This document shows, piece after piece, positions 15,594 to 24,672 of a stretch of 64,000 nt of DNA (the first letter of the stretch is position 1; every line of letters begins with the position of its first letter). The stretch lies in assembly GCF_014695915.1 (NCBI RefSeq), contig NZ_JACJPF010000043.1, forward strand, positions 16,474 through 80,473, given 5' to 3'. Below the pieces are notes generated by a model. It worked only from the letters and a program-made list of their open reading frames with translations, was not told where the DNA came from and made no database searches. This DNA comes from Trichocoleus sp. FACHB-40. GTDB taxonomy: Bacteria; Cyanobacteriota; Cyanobacteriia; Cyanobacteriales; FACHB-T130. The translations under genes and the position numbers were made by a program.

Positions 15594-18041
15594 CTAAGGA
15601 GAAGGTGATGCTGTGGTCGCTGGCGTTGGTGAGGCAGTTTTAATGGCACATTCACCTAAATTACTAGACGTAGCTGTGAAATTTTGCACCAGTACAGGTG
15701 TAAATTCCGACTCTCTTATCCAGCCGAGATCGCCTTGTTTCACTGGACGATAGGTGATAACAGGTGACTTAGAACCAGTTGTCTGTGAGGGTTGCCAAAC
15801 GACTCCTGGCGGTTGTTTTTTTTGTTCCGGGGCGGCTGGTGGTTTTTGGGTACCAGCATTTACGTTGGGAGGAACTGGAGGTTCAGGGGTAGCAGGCGTT
15901 GAGCAAACCTGTACCTGTAGCCAGGTGTCTAGGTTTCCATTTCTTTGAATTGAGCTGACTTGCAAAACACTACCGGGCAAGATTATACCGTTTACTGATT
16001 CGTTTTGAGGTTGCTGAGTACCCCGCCTGAGTAAAACGGGAACTTCGTTATCTTGAGAGTTCCTGGTTGTGAAACTGTTGATTTGCACTATAGTTCCCGC
16101 TTCTATATCAGCAGCCGGGGTGGGGGTGGTGACTGGTGGTTCTGGTGACTGTGGTATGGTAGTCGGCGTTGTGGCGGTGGGGGTGGGAGTGGAATCCAGA
16201 CCAATTAGGGGATTCACCCAAGCTTGGACTTCTGGAAGAAACCAGTAAGCGATCGCTCCCCCTAAACCTGCCAAAATAAGTAGCATCAGTAGGGGCAACC
16301 AGGGGCTCCCAGAGGAAGATCGCTGCGGAATAATCTTCGTTTTAATTCTGGAAGAAGCAGCTTGGGGAGAAGCCAAATTTCGCGTTCCCCCAGCTTCAGG
16401 TTCTGGAATGGCTGCCATCTGTAGCGCGGTGGCATTTTGTCCAGCCTGTGCCTGTCTTACCTGGCAGTAAACTAGGCCAATAGTAGTATTGTCGTGTCCA
16501 TTTTGGGTATTGGCAATCTCCATTAGTCGCGATCCAGCTGTTGCTAAATCAATCTGACCTTCCAGAACTGGCAGAATCTCTGTTTCCCAATATTGTTCTA
16601 CTCGGTCGTTGTCACTCAGACCATCCGAGCAGAGTAAAAATATAGAGTCTTCATCCAGAACAAAGCGCTGTACAGTGGGATGCAACATTAATGATGAACC
16701 CATACCCAAGGCTTGCACCAGAGAACCAGCGCCTGCTTGTTCCACAGCAGCTCGATAAAGAGAATATCCCAGGCGCACCTCTCGCGAAGCAATGTCATCA
16801 TCCAGCGTTACCTGACGGCAACCAGTGCGAGTAATCCAGTAAGCTCGACTATCTCCCACATGGGAAATATACATTTCATGAGCGTGGGCTAGTGCCATCA
16901 CTAACGTGGTTCCCATGCGTTGTCGGTCTTGGCGCTGTTCTAAGTCGTTGCGCTGGCTGATGACATCATTGGCAGCACAGGCAAAGCTTTCTAATTCCAG
17001 ATTGATAGTTGTCGGGTTTATATTGTTCGGGTTTTCCAGCAGATGCTCTACCCGCTCCCGGATGGTTTCAATCGCTAGATTCGAGGCTACTTCGCCGCCT
17101 TCGTGGCCGCCGATGCCGTCGCAAACAATCGCTAAGGGATGCTCTTGTGTCTCCTGACTACCTGGAGAAGGTGGGTAGCAGGAATCTTCGTTTTGCTTGC
17201 GGATAGGGCCGGTGTCGGTACGGGTAACAATTTGATAGCTGTATGAAAGCGATCGCCCAATTTTAGCGAGTCCCGACTCCAAATGTACCACCAGTTGATC
17301 TGATGACGGTATTGTTCCTTGTACCAGCTCCTGACAAACTTGTGCTAAAAAACTGGCAACTGTTGGATGTGCGGAACCCACCCATTGCGACCAAAGTTGA
17401 CCTAATTTTTGCAGGGTGGCTGGTTGATTTTGGTCGTCGCGTAATTCCAACAATCTGAAGATTGAACCTTCTATTCGCAGCAGTTTTGGTGTCAGCAAAG
17501 TAGAAGCTACGCGGTTGCTTTGCAAAGGCGACCACAAAGAAGCCATCTGCCAGAGAAAGGAAAGTTGGCTCATGGGAGACGCATTTTTCCAGACGCTGGC
17601 CAGTTCTGGCATCAGCTGCCCTTCAACGTTGCCAGTGGTGTAGATGGGTGAGTTTTCTAGCAGCCAAATTTCGCTGTTACGTCTTCCTTCGCCCGATGTT
17701 ATTTGCCCATATACTTGGGGAACGTGCAGTTGATAGGAAGAAAGCTTGAGATACGGTATGAGGCTATTTGGTATCTCCGGCGGCATCTGTGGCAATAGCC
17801 CTGGTCTAGTATCTAGAACAATGCGGTAAGCGAAGCTATCCCGAAGGGAATCGCTCTTGTGCAAGTATCTCTCAGCAATCAGGCTTCCAGTTTTATACGC
17901 TTCTATCCCTTCACCCATCGCCCACAGATAGCGTTTTGCAAGCGGCGTGCGGCATTGCTGGCAAAAGTTATGGCTCTCAAGGTTTGGAGCCTGACAGTTA
18001 GGATTTGAGCAGTGTAGCGTTGCCGCCGGATTTTTCATCAA
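15594..18041 (-). CDS. Membrane-anchored PP2C-type Ser/Thr phosphatase with zinc ribbon
   Basis: The 815-residue protein starts with a zinc ribbon (Cys11, Cys16, Cys27, Cys30), then an unassigned 200-residue region. A PP2C domain follows at about 268-530 with metal-site motifs NEDS (284-287), CDGIGGHEGG (307-316), CSDGLSDN (471-478) and GHDNTT (515-520). A Ser/Pro/Arg-rich linker leads to one membrane helix at about 580-602. The Thr/Pro-rich C-terminus is likely periplasmic and ends with a module that looks SH3-like (VLLRRGTQQPQNESVNGIIL). Catalytic acids look complete. It is the first gene of a minus-strand cluster with the CHAT-FHA gene 177 bp downstream. Control by an external signal through the C-terminal domain is speculation. 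Confidence 0.88.
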   Translation of the reverse strand: MMKNPAATLHCSNPNCQAPNLESHNFCQQCRTPLAKRYLWAMGEGIEAYKTGSLIAERYLHKSDSLRDSFAYRIVLDTRPGLLPQMPPEIPNSLIPYLKLSSYQLHVPQVYGQITSGEGRRNSEIWLLENSPIYTTGNVEGQLMPELASVWKNASPMSQLSFLWQMASLWSPLQSNRVASTLLTPKLLRIEGSIFRLLELRDDQNQPATLQKLGQLWSQWVGSAHPTVASFLAQVCQELVQGTIPSSDQLVVHLESGLAKIGRSLSYSYQIVTRTDTGPIRKQNEDSCYPPSPGSQETQEHPLAIVCDGIGGHEGGEVASNLAIETIRERVEHLLENPNNINPTTINLELESFACAANDVISQRNDLEQRQDRQRMGTTLVMALAHAHEMYISHVGDSRAYWITRTGCRQVTLDDDIASREVRLGYSLYRAAVEQAGAGSLVQALGMGSSLMLHPTVQRFVLDEDSIFLLCSDGLSDNDRVEQYWETEILPVLEGQIDLATAGSRLMEIANTQNGHDNTTIGLVYCQVRQAQAGQNATALQMAAIPEPEAGGTRNLASPQAASSRIKTKIIPQRSSSGSPWLPLLMLLILAGLGGAIAYWFLPEVQAWVNPLIGLDSTPTPTATTPTTIPQSPEPPVTTPTPAADIEAGTIVQINSFTTRNSQDNEVPVLLRRGTQQPQNESVNGIILPGSVLQVSSIQRNGNLDTWLQVQVCSTPATPEPPVPPNVNAGTQKPPAAPEQKKQPPGVVWQPSQTTGSKSPVITYRPVKQGDLGWIRESEFTPVLVQNFTATSSNLGECAIKTASPTPATTASPSP

Positions 18042-18192
18042 GGTTATGCGCTCCTATCAGCCAGTTGCGATTTAGCTTGCCTTCAAGATTGGCTACCCAC
18101 AAAAAGCAGCTTTTTCTCAAATTGCCAAATCTGAGCGTTACTCTGGATTGTAGCGTCTGGCACCCTATAGATTAGTGATTTTTCAATTAAAA

Positions 18193-18432
18193 TCATTCTT
18201 CCCTAATAGAATTTTGCGTTTGTTGGTAATAAAGCTTCATCAATCGGGGCCAGAATAACAAAAAGTATGACATCCAGATGAGGATAGGAATTGACACGCC
18301 AACCGTTACCCAAATACTTTTCCCCAGCACCCAAGATGCACCGATTATGGCGATACCAGTCAGCAGGATCGACCAAGGCTGACACCACCAAGGTTTATAT
18401 TTCCAAGGGCTTTCCGACGATTCTTCATACAC
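18193..18432 (-). CDS. Small membrane protein (DUF6737-like)
   Basis: This 79-residue protein has a Trp-rich N-terminus (WKYKPWWCQPWSILLTGI) and two hydrophobic helices (about 21-37 and 42-63), then a basic/polar tail. The KPWWCQPW motif is one I associate with a small conserved cyanobacterial family annotated DUF6737; I am not certain of the number. Function is unknown. It stands alone, upstream of the PP2C gene on the same strand with a 150-bp gap. Confidence 0.65.
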   Translation of the reverse strand: MYEESSESPWKYKPWWCQPWSILLTGIAIIGASWVLGKSIWVTVGVSIPILIWMSYFLLFWPRLMKLYYQQTQNSIREE

Positions 18433-18662
18433 TATAGTTACGAGATAATCAAGCTATTTATCAGTTTATCGATTCATGGGTAGACCAGGTGCGAGGAAAT
18501 TTGCACGGTAGCGTTAGATTTGAATTAGGCTGTGTTCCCGGCACTAGCATTTAGGGAAATGCTTGCGGAGCCATCTTGCTTGATCCGTATATCCTCAATT
18601 GCAGCTTTCCGTTGATTTTTGTGCTGCTTAACTCTTGTCATACTATCTTCTTTGCGATCGCT

Positions 18663-18977
18663 ATGCCGAAGCCTGAAACCAACACCTCTGGTGAACCGAA
18701 CTTCACAGACCTTAACTCTCCTGCTAGTGCAGAGATTAAGCAATTAATTTCTAATTTACAGCAGTCTCACCATCTGCGTTCCAAGATGATGAATCTCGAA
18801 GCTTGGGCGCTTGCTGAAACGATGGATCATTTTCTTCCTGGGTTCTGGAGCCGCTTTTTGGACAATCGTCGCACGGCTATGAAGCAGTTTTTGGAGCGGA
18901 AGCGAACTGAGCGATCGTCACAGGCTGCTACAACTAATCCGCCTGCGGACGGTATCGATATTCCCCAAAACCCATAG
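18663..18977 (+). CDS. Hypothetical protein, 104 residues
   Basis: I place the start at ATG 18663 (MPKPETNTSGEP). The frame stays open upstream to 18576, but that stretch (FPLIFVLLNSCHTIFFAIA) has no homologous feel and includes a HIP1 site. The core (residues about 20-80) is helical: ISNLQQSHHLRSKMMNLEAW then FLPGFWSRFLDNRRTAMKQF. The C-terminus is polar. No domain is recognised. The Trp/Phe-rich helical core is typical of a small conserved cyanobacterial protein, so I think it is real. No strong ribosome-binding site precedes 18663, which lowers confidence in the start. Confidence 0.5.
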   Translation: MPKPETNTSGEPNFTDLNSPASAEIKQLISNLQQSHHLRSKMMNLEAWALAETMDHFLPGFWSRFLDNRRTAMKQFLERKRTERSSQAATTNPPADGIDIPQNP

Positions 18978-19102
18978 GATGCCCTTCCTAAATGAAGGAA
19001 TTAATCAATACTTGACTTACGCCCGCAGAAAGATGCGATCGCATCTTCATTCTTCTAATCTAAAACAAGAAAACCATAAATTTTAAAATTTTCAGGAGTT
19101 TT

Positions 19103-19375
19103 ATGGAAACCCCATCCAAAGATACAAAAAATAGAACTACCAATCCAGGCGATACTATCTCCGAAGAACCTCAAAGCATTGAAGAAAAAAGAGAGCAAAT
19201 CGCTGTAGATGCACCGGATATCACTGGCGATCATATCGTTGTTCCTACTTACTTTGAAGTAGAAGAACCGGATGGCGAACACAAGGCTCTACACCACGTT
19301 AAAGATGCCGAAGAAATATCTGACGTGATTCGCCAGGCTCGCGTGGACGAAAATGGCGAACGAGTTTGGTGGTAA
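19103..19375 (+). CDS. Acidic hypothetical protein, 90 residues
   Basis: The product is soluble and strongly acidic with a disordered-looking first 30 residues, then a more ordered segment (HIVVPTYFEVEEPDGEHK and AEEISDVIRQARVDENGE) ending in VWW. An AGGAG ribosome-binding site lies 5 nt before the ATG, and a clear terminator follows, so a real monocistronic gene is likely. I do not recognise the family. It converges on ndhM across a shared hairpin. Confidence 0.6.
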   Translation: METPSKDTKNRTTNPGDTISEEPQSIEEKREQIAVDAPDITGDHIVVPTYFEVEEPDGEHKALHHVKDAEEISDVIRQARVDENGERVWW

Positions 19376-19386
19376 GTTACTTCAAG

Positions 19387-19438
19387 TAATTAGTTGTTAG
19401 AAGTTGTTTTAAATACAATTTTATCTAACAACTAATTA
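19387..19438. terminator. Bidirectional terminator-like hairpin before ndhM 3' end
   Basis: TAATTAGTTGTTAGA (19387-19401) pairs perfectly with TCTAACAACTAATTA (19424-19438), between two convergent genes. Confidence 0.75.
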
Positions 19439-19444
19439 TTCTTA

Positions 19445-19789
19445 TTACTCAGCAGTTTGAGCGCTTACTTGGGGTAGCCCCATACTGTAATTGAGAACCC
19501 GGCTGTTCAAGTTATAACTAATTTGACCTTGTTGCAGCATGAATCTCATGAAATGCTCTAAATCAGAACCGATGCGGCGCAAATTATATTCTGTCAAGTC
19601 TGCACCATTGTAGGATTCAACCAATTCATCAAACTTGCGATAAATTCTTTGCAGAGCGTCGTCATTCCAATTAAATTCATTATCTGGGTCGATATCCAGA
19701 GTTAATACTTTATCACTTTCGACCAGTTCGTTGTTCTTAACCTCAGCAGTGTAGATACGGATGTGGCGGGTGGTACACTTCAGCAGCAT
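19445..19789 (-). CDS. ndhM: NAD(P)H-quinone oxidoreductase subunit M
   Basis: NdhM is a small stromal/cytoplasmic subunit specific to cyanobacterial and chloroplast NDH-1, which runs cyclic electron flow around photosystem I and CO2 uptake. The 114-residue product begins MLLKCTTRHIRIYTAEV and contains FNWNDDALQRIYRKFDELVE and AEYNLRRIGSDLEHFMR-like sequence, all diagnostic. Length is normal. It appears monocistronic: convergent to the acidic 90-residue gene and 152 bp downstream of leuD, which is on the same strand. Confidence 0.95.
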   Translation of the reverse strand: MLLKCTTRHIRIYTAEVKNNELVESDKVLTLDIDPDNEFNWNDDALQRIYRKFDELVESYNGADLTEYNLRRIGSDLEHFMRFMLQQGQISYNLNSRVLNYSMGLPQVSAQTAE

Positions 19790-19941
19790 AGTTGTAAATT
19801 CTTCTTAGAAGAAGGACACTTTAAGTATTGTAAATTATTGTAAAAACAATAGCTGTCAACTTTAAAAATTTTGAGTGTGGTATTTTGAGTTTTGAATTAA
19901 AAAAATCAACTCAAAACTCATAGCTCATAATTTTTTGACCG

Positions 19942-20484
19942 CTACCGGGAAATCATCCCTGTCTGACGAGCATAGGCAAAAATTCCGCCAGCATCAATCA
20001 CCGGGCCTACTTCGCCCAAAGGTTTCAGCGAGTAGGTTTTGCCTAGCGTATGGTTAATCAGCTGATTTTGTTCAAAATCAATTGAAACTTCTTGTCCCGT
20101 CTCAAATTCATCGCACAGCCGTTCTACAGATTCCCAAGGGTAGAGTTCTCCGGTTGCTGCACAGTTACGGAAAAAGATCCGAGCGTAACTTAGAGCTACT
20201 ACTGCTTTTACTCCGCTAGCACCAAGAGCTATCGGTGCATGTTCCCGTGAAGAACCACAACCAAAGTTTTCTCCAGCGATAATGATGGGATACTGTGTTT
20301 TTATTTCGCCCGCCTTCACAAACTCGCCGTAACGATCTGGCAACCCAACGAGAGCGTAACTACCCAGTTTTTCGTACTCGTCAGGCTTTGAGGGAACCAG
20401 AGTCAGGTATTCAGCTGGGATAATTTGATCGGTATCGATGTTGTCATCCAGAACAAAAATTGCGCCGCGAATCAATGCGCCCAT
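19942..20484 (-). CDS. leuD: 3-isopropylmalate dehydratase small subunit
   Basis: LeuD pairs with LeuC to isomerise 2-isopropylmalate to 3-isopropylmalate in leucine synthesis. The 180-residue swivel domain shows LDDNIDTDQIIPAEYL near the N-terminus and the conserved ENFGCGSSREHAPIAL motif at about 70-85. It belongs to the shorter LeuD/HacB-like type. LeuC is not in the window. An AGTTTTGA-type hairpin lies downstream (about 19880-19920). The start at 20484 is the only reasonable ATG. Confidence 0.94.
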   Translation of the reverse strand: MGALIRGAIFVLDDNIDTDQIIPAEYLTLVPSKPDEYEKLGSYALVGLPDRYGEFVKAGEIKTQYPIIIAGENFGCGSSREHAPIALGASGVKAVVALSYARIFFRNCAATGELYPWESVERLCDEFETGQEVSIDFEQNQLINHTLGKTYSLKPLGEVGPVIDAGGIFAYARQTGMISR

Positions 20485-20768
20485 GAGCAGTATCCCGGTT
20501 TTCCCATCTTGGAGTTTAGCTATTTCACTTTATCATCCAAGAGCGACATCCGCCCTCTTAAAGAGAGCGCAGGCTGCCAAGAACGCGATCGCGCACCACC
20601 TACGGCAAAAATTCGGTTTCCCAGACGAGTACGGTTTTGTCTGACTAGCAGTAAAGTGGGCATGGGCAATCAAACAAAATTTATCTTCGGATCTTAAACA
20701 AAAACACTGATACTCTAATAAATAAAAAAAACTCAGGTTGAACTACCGCATCATTTGCTCAAATAAAA

Positions 20769-21659
20769 ATGGTTGATCCGATGGATGACATCGCCAAACA
20801 GGCTCGCCAGGGCAGCGTCGCGGCGATTATTCAAATACTCAATGAAAAGCTGGCAGATTCTGGTGTCAGAACCAGAGCGATGTTTGTCGATGGTGTCTTG
20901 CAACTTTTGTGTGAGGCGGCTACTCCCCAGCAACTCGAACAATCTACCCTGGTGCAGCGAATTCGGCAAATTCTGGAGTCAATTGCTCCGCACAATATTC
21001 GGCGCGTCAATATCAACAGTCGGATTGTCCGAGAGCAACAATTACTCTGGTTAGAAGAAATTAGCCGAGATCCGGACGCTCAACTGCTCTGGTCAGAAGA
21101 AATTATCCTTGCCAAGCCAAACATTATCCGCCGTCTAGGGGAGGATTTAAAAAATCGCAAACCTGCCAAAAATAAGGCACCCCTTCCGCAGCCTTCTTCC
21201 CGTTCAGGGCGAGAAAAACGCCAATTCTGGCGCGGCATTGTTGGGGGTGCAAGTTTATCGTTATTTTTAGTGCTAGTTGGCTGGGCTATTTATGATTGGC
21301 TAGGGCCTTTTACGATCGCTAGGGTACCAACTGCATCGCCAAACTCTCCGGCACAGCCGACTACACCGCCAGCAACATCCCCCACTCCATTATCAGGGGC
21401 TACCACTACCCCTGTATCTGCCTCGTCTGATCCTTTTGCTGAAGCTGTACGACTAGCTGAACAAACTGCTGGGGCTGGGAAAGATGCTCAAACTTCGGCT
21501 CAGTGGTTGGATTTAGCAGCTAGGTGGCAACGAGCATCCGATCTGATGGCTGCTGTACCCCAGACCGATTCCCGCTATTCAACAGCTCAGAATCGTGTCA
21601 CAGCTTATCGCCAAAAGAGTGAGATTGCACAACGGGAAGCGCAGAAAAGGCGTTCTTAG
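20769..21659 (+). CDS. Single-pass membrane protein of unknown function
   Basis: This 296-residue protein has a cytoplasmic helical domain (1-130) beginning MDDIAKQARQGSVAAIIQIL, a basic linker, and one membrane helix at about 155-178 (IVGGASLSLFLVLVGWAIYD). A Pro/Thr/Ser-rich stretch follows, then a C-terminal helical region (SAQWLDLAARWQRASDLMAA) that looks like a TPR-type or coiled segment. I do not recognise the N-terminal domain by name. The architecture resembles other cyanobacterial proteins with a cytosolic N-domain and a periplasmic helical tail. It is divergent from leuD and followed by repeats, so probably monocistronic. Confidence 0.65.
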   Translation: MVDPMDDIAKQARQGSVAAIIQILNEKLADSGVRTRAMFVDGVLQLLCEAATPQQLEQSTLVQRIRQILESIAPHNIRRVNINSRIVREQQLLWLEEISRDPDAQLLWSEEIILAKPNIIRRLGEDLKNRKPAKNKAPLPQPSSRSGREKRQFWRGIVGGASLSLFLVLVGWAIYDWLGPFTIARVPTASPNSPAQPTTPPATSPTPLSGATTTPVSASSDPFAEAVRLAEQTAGAGKDAQTSAQWLDLAARWQRASDLMAAVPQTDSRYSTAQNRVTAYRQKSEIAQREAQKRRS

Positions 21660-22394
21660 TTGGGTAATGGGGATTGGGGATTGGGAATTGGGGATTGGGG
21701 ATTGGGAATGAGAATTCGGAAAAAGTCTTACCTAGTCCCTATTCCCTAGTCCCCAGCCCCCAGTCCCGGTTAATTTCAGCCTTTAGGTAGAGGATAAATG
21801 CGATCGCGATCGCATTTATCCTCTTAACGTGTCACTGCAATAACCATAGCTATGACTTAAAGTATTTCTAGCTTTCTACCAGGTCAACGCAAGCAGCGAT
21901 GTCTGGTCAGCAAGCCTAAAAATCTCCCGTGCTTGGAGGCGGAGAAAATTCTAGAATAATCAGCTCTTTGTGTAGAACGGTTGATAAAAACAGTAATTTT
22001 CACCCCTTACACTTTGCATTTTGAATCACATCTATTTTGGGGGGCTAGCGATTGGGCAGTTAGATGTAGGCAATTAAAGTATTTTAAATCACCTTTTACT
22101 AAGTAAAATCACGAAAAAATCGAATATGCCACTTGAAGACGGGGGATATAGGTTCATAACTTTTAGAATTTCGCTAATCAAGCTGGTAGAAAACTGTAAA
22201 TTCTGGGAATCCTAATCTAGAGAGGGGAGAGCTTAGGATCTGGTTTACCCAGTCATAGTTGTAAGAAATTTGCTGCGGAAAGCTCTGTGGTAAACCGCTG
22301 CTTCTATTGCCACTGTGTCCAAAGCCTGTCCTCTACACAGTAACAGTGTCTCTTAGACACTCACTTAACGATCCCCTATTTAAGCTCGGCGAAG
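21660..22394. other. Gene-free region with heptamer repeats
   Basis: About 735 bp without a gene. It begins with GGGGATTGGGGATTGGG heptamer repeats (21668-21711), continues with CCCCAGCCCCCAGTCCC that could pair back on them, then a 34-bp palindrome (21790-21823), and ends with the presumed promoter of the histidine kinase gene. Confidence 0.6.
21790..21823. repeat. Perfect 34-bp palindrome with overlapping HIP1 sites
   Basis: GAGGATAAATGCGATCG is followed immediately by its exact reverse complement, giving two overlapping GCGATCGC octamers at the centre. It lies 130 bp after the end of the preceding gene and lacks a T-run. Confidence 0.9.
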
Positions 22395-22601
22395 ATGAAT
22401 GATGCACAAGCGGATATGGATGTGGCCACTGGCATAGCGAAGCATCTGCACGTTAGCGTTAGCGGATGCGAAGCGGTTCCGGAGAATCTAGCGGCTCCGG
22501 AAGGGCGATCGCTACTAGCACCTCGGAGGGTAGATTCTTTTACCTCAAAGCTGTCTAGCCCTTCCAGTCCAGTTTTCACGCAGGAACATAAGGGCGCAGT
22601 C

Positions 22602-24584
22602 ATGAACTATAAGGGCGATCCGATTCAAATCGGGCAACAGATTACTCAAATCCTCCTCAATAGCCCCGATCCGGAAACGGTGTTGCTAAAGATAGCGGAT
22701 GTTTTGGGCAAGAGTTTTCAGGCAGACACGTGCTTAATTTCATCTGTTGCTAGCCATCAGGCAACACCGCAAACGGTCGTGTGGTCTGCCGATGACCACA
22801 CAGGTTTAGCGGGAAATTTGAGTGAGGTTCGCTCTAAGCTGTGGATGCTGTTGAACCCATTGCTAGAAGATAACTTAAGCAATAGCGAACCGCTAGCCAT
22901 TTCTGATATTCATGTAATTGAAACTAGGTTTGCTGTAGAAGATCCGGTACGAGCAGTTCTGGTAATTCAAACCAAGTTTCAATCACGAGCCAATGGGTCG
23001 ATTGTCATAGGGCGATCGCAAGCCTTGGAGTGGACAGACGTTGAAAAAGGATTGCTCAAAGCCGTAGCAGATTCAGTAGCGATCGCTATTTCTCAAGTGC
23101 AACTCCAGCGCCAGTTACGGGCCGCCACTCAATACCAAACTCTAATTAGCCAGCTAACGATGGCAATCCGTAGTGCCATTGAAGTAAATCAGATTCTTCA
23201 GATGGCGATCGCTGGTACCGCCCAAGCTCTTGGGGTCGAACGTGGCTTTATTCTGCTGTTGAAATACGTCGATCCCTTATTCAAAACTCGTTCTTTAACA
23301 AAAGCTCTTCCCAAAGCGAAGGTTACGGTTGCTTGTGAATACAACACAGGGGAACAAGCCGCTATTTCGGAGTCGGGGAGCGCTCTAGGGGAGAGTGCTG
23401 ACAATATCAGCAGCGAACAATCTTCGATAAACCCGCTCTCTTCAACTCTCCCAAGTTCCTTTTTGCTGTCAGACTGTTACCTGTGCCAACAAGCCTTCCA
23501 AAAGGCACCTGAGCCAGTTATTATTACCGATAAACAAGATATTCCCACCTCTAATGGTTTTGACCTTTTTGACCTGGAAACCATGCCAGCTTTGCTGATG
23601 GTTCCCCTAGAAAGTCAAGGTACTGTGCTGGGATTTCTGGTGCTACAGCATCATCAGCCTCGTTCCTGGCAGTCAGAAGAGTTAGAGCTAGTAAAATGGG
23701 TGAGCGCCCAGGCGAGTACGGCAATTATTCAACATCAATCAATACGGGTGAGGCAGGATCTCGTCGAGGAACGCACCGCTCAACTACAAAGGAGTTTAGA
23801 AGTCCAAGCGAAGTTGTATGACAAAATGCGCCAACAGGTTGAGCAGCTGCGCCAACTCAATCAAATTAAGGATGAGTTCATCAACGCTATCAATCACGAG
23901 TTGAAAACACCGCTCACTACTATGAGTGTAGCGATTCGGATGTTGCGTCAAGCGGAACTGCCGCCCGAACGCCGTGCTAAGTACCTGGAAATCTTAGATC
24001 AACAGTGTACTCAGGAAATTAATCTGATCACTGACTTACTGACGCTGCAAAAAGTAGAGTCTAAGAAATCTCCGATTGAGCTGCAAAAGATAGACCTCAA
24101 GCAAGTAATTCAGAATTTGGCTGAGCCGTTTGCCAAAAAATGGGCGGATAAGGGATTAACCTTGGAGATAGAGTCCCCTACGCGATCGCTGATGCTGCAA
24201 ACCGATTCCGACAGCCTGAACCGCATTCTAGAAGAACTATTGACCAATGCTGGAAAATTCTCCGAGCCTGACTCTATAGTTAGTTTGCGGGTTACTCACC
24301 AGGTCAGTCAGAAAGTTAATCAAATTGCGCTTTGCTTAACCAACACTGGCGCTTGCATCTCACCGACAGAAGTGGAGCATATCTTTGAAAAATTCCGTCG
24401 CGGCCAAGTTGCGATCCAAAATGCCGTTCAAGGCACTGGGTTGGGCTTGGCTCTGGTAAAGTCTTTAGTACAGCACATAAATGGCGCGATCGCACTCACT
24501 AGCTGTCCTATTGAGGATACCCAATCTTGTGAAACCTGCTTTACTCTCACCCTACCTCTAGTTTTTGACCTTACCAAAATCTAA
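22602..24584 (+). CDS. GAF-domain sensor histidine kinase
   Basis: From ATG 22602 the product is about 660 residues: a GAF-like domain (about 25-165), a second GAF-like region (about 175-390) and a coiled linker. HisKA follows with the H-box INHELKTPLTTM (His about 432), then a HATPase with N-box LLTNAGKFSEP, a relaxed G1 (LTNTGACISP) and G2 GTGLGLALVKSL. It is a soluble two-component kinase; the ligand is unknown and no receiver or DNA-binding domain is attached. The frame is open 69 codons further to 22395, but that part is coded by small palindromic repeat DNA (GGTTCCGGAGAATCTAGCGG), so I prefer the internal start. No response regulator is adjacent. Confidence 0.85.
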   Translation: MNYKGDPIQIGQQITQILLNSPDPETVLLKIADVLGKSFQADTCLISSVASHQATPQTVVWSADDHTGLAGNLSEVRSKLWMLLNPLLEDNLSNSEPLAISDIHVIETRFAVEDPVRAVLVIQTKFQSRANGSIVIGRSQALEWTDVEKGLLKAVADSVAIAISQVQLQRQLRAATQYQTLISQLTMAIRSAIEVNQILQMAIAGTAQALGVERGFILLLKYVDPLFKTRSLTKALPKAKVTVACEYNTGEQAAISESGSALGESADNISSEQSSINPLSSTLPSSFLLSDCYLCQQAFQKAPEPVIITDKQDIPTSNGFDLFDLETMPALLMVPLESQGTVLGFLVLQHHQPRSWQSEELELVKWVSAQASTAIIQHQSIRVRQDLVEERTAQLQRSLEVQAKLYDKMRQQVEQLRQLNQIKDEFINAINHELKTPLTTMSVAIRMLRQAELPPERRAKYLEILDQQCTQEINLITDLLTLQKVESKKSPIELQKIDLKQVIQNLAEPFAKKWADKGLTLEIESPTRSLMLQTDSDSLNRILEELLTNAGKFSEPDSIVSLRVTHQVSQKVNQIALCLTNTGACISPTEVEHIFEKFRRGQVAIQNAVQGTGLGLALVKSLVQHINGAIALTSCPIEDTQSCETCFTLTLPLVFDLTKI

Positions 24585-24604
24585 AGTCTAGAAGCCACAA
24601 AATT

Positions 24605-24644
24605 AAGAATTAAAAATGCCTAATTACAAATTTTTAATTCTTTT
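24605..24644 (+). terminator. Terminator after the histidine kinase
   Basis: AAGAATTAAAAAT (24605-24617) pairs perfectly with ATTTTTAATTCTT (24630-24642), followed by TT. Confidence 0.7.
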
Positions 24645-24672
24645 CTGACTTCTCGCTTTAATCACCAATATT

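Noticed and set aside
18525..18641. 39-codon minus-strand frame (MTRVKQHKNQRKAAIEDIRI start)
   Set aside because: It looks faintly protein-like and basic but overlaps the upstream part of the plus-strand gene region; too short to support without conservation data.
22395..22601. 69-codon N-terminal extension of the GAF histidine kinase
   Set aside because: It is encoded by palindromic repeat DNA; the ATG at 22602 gives a more natural start.
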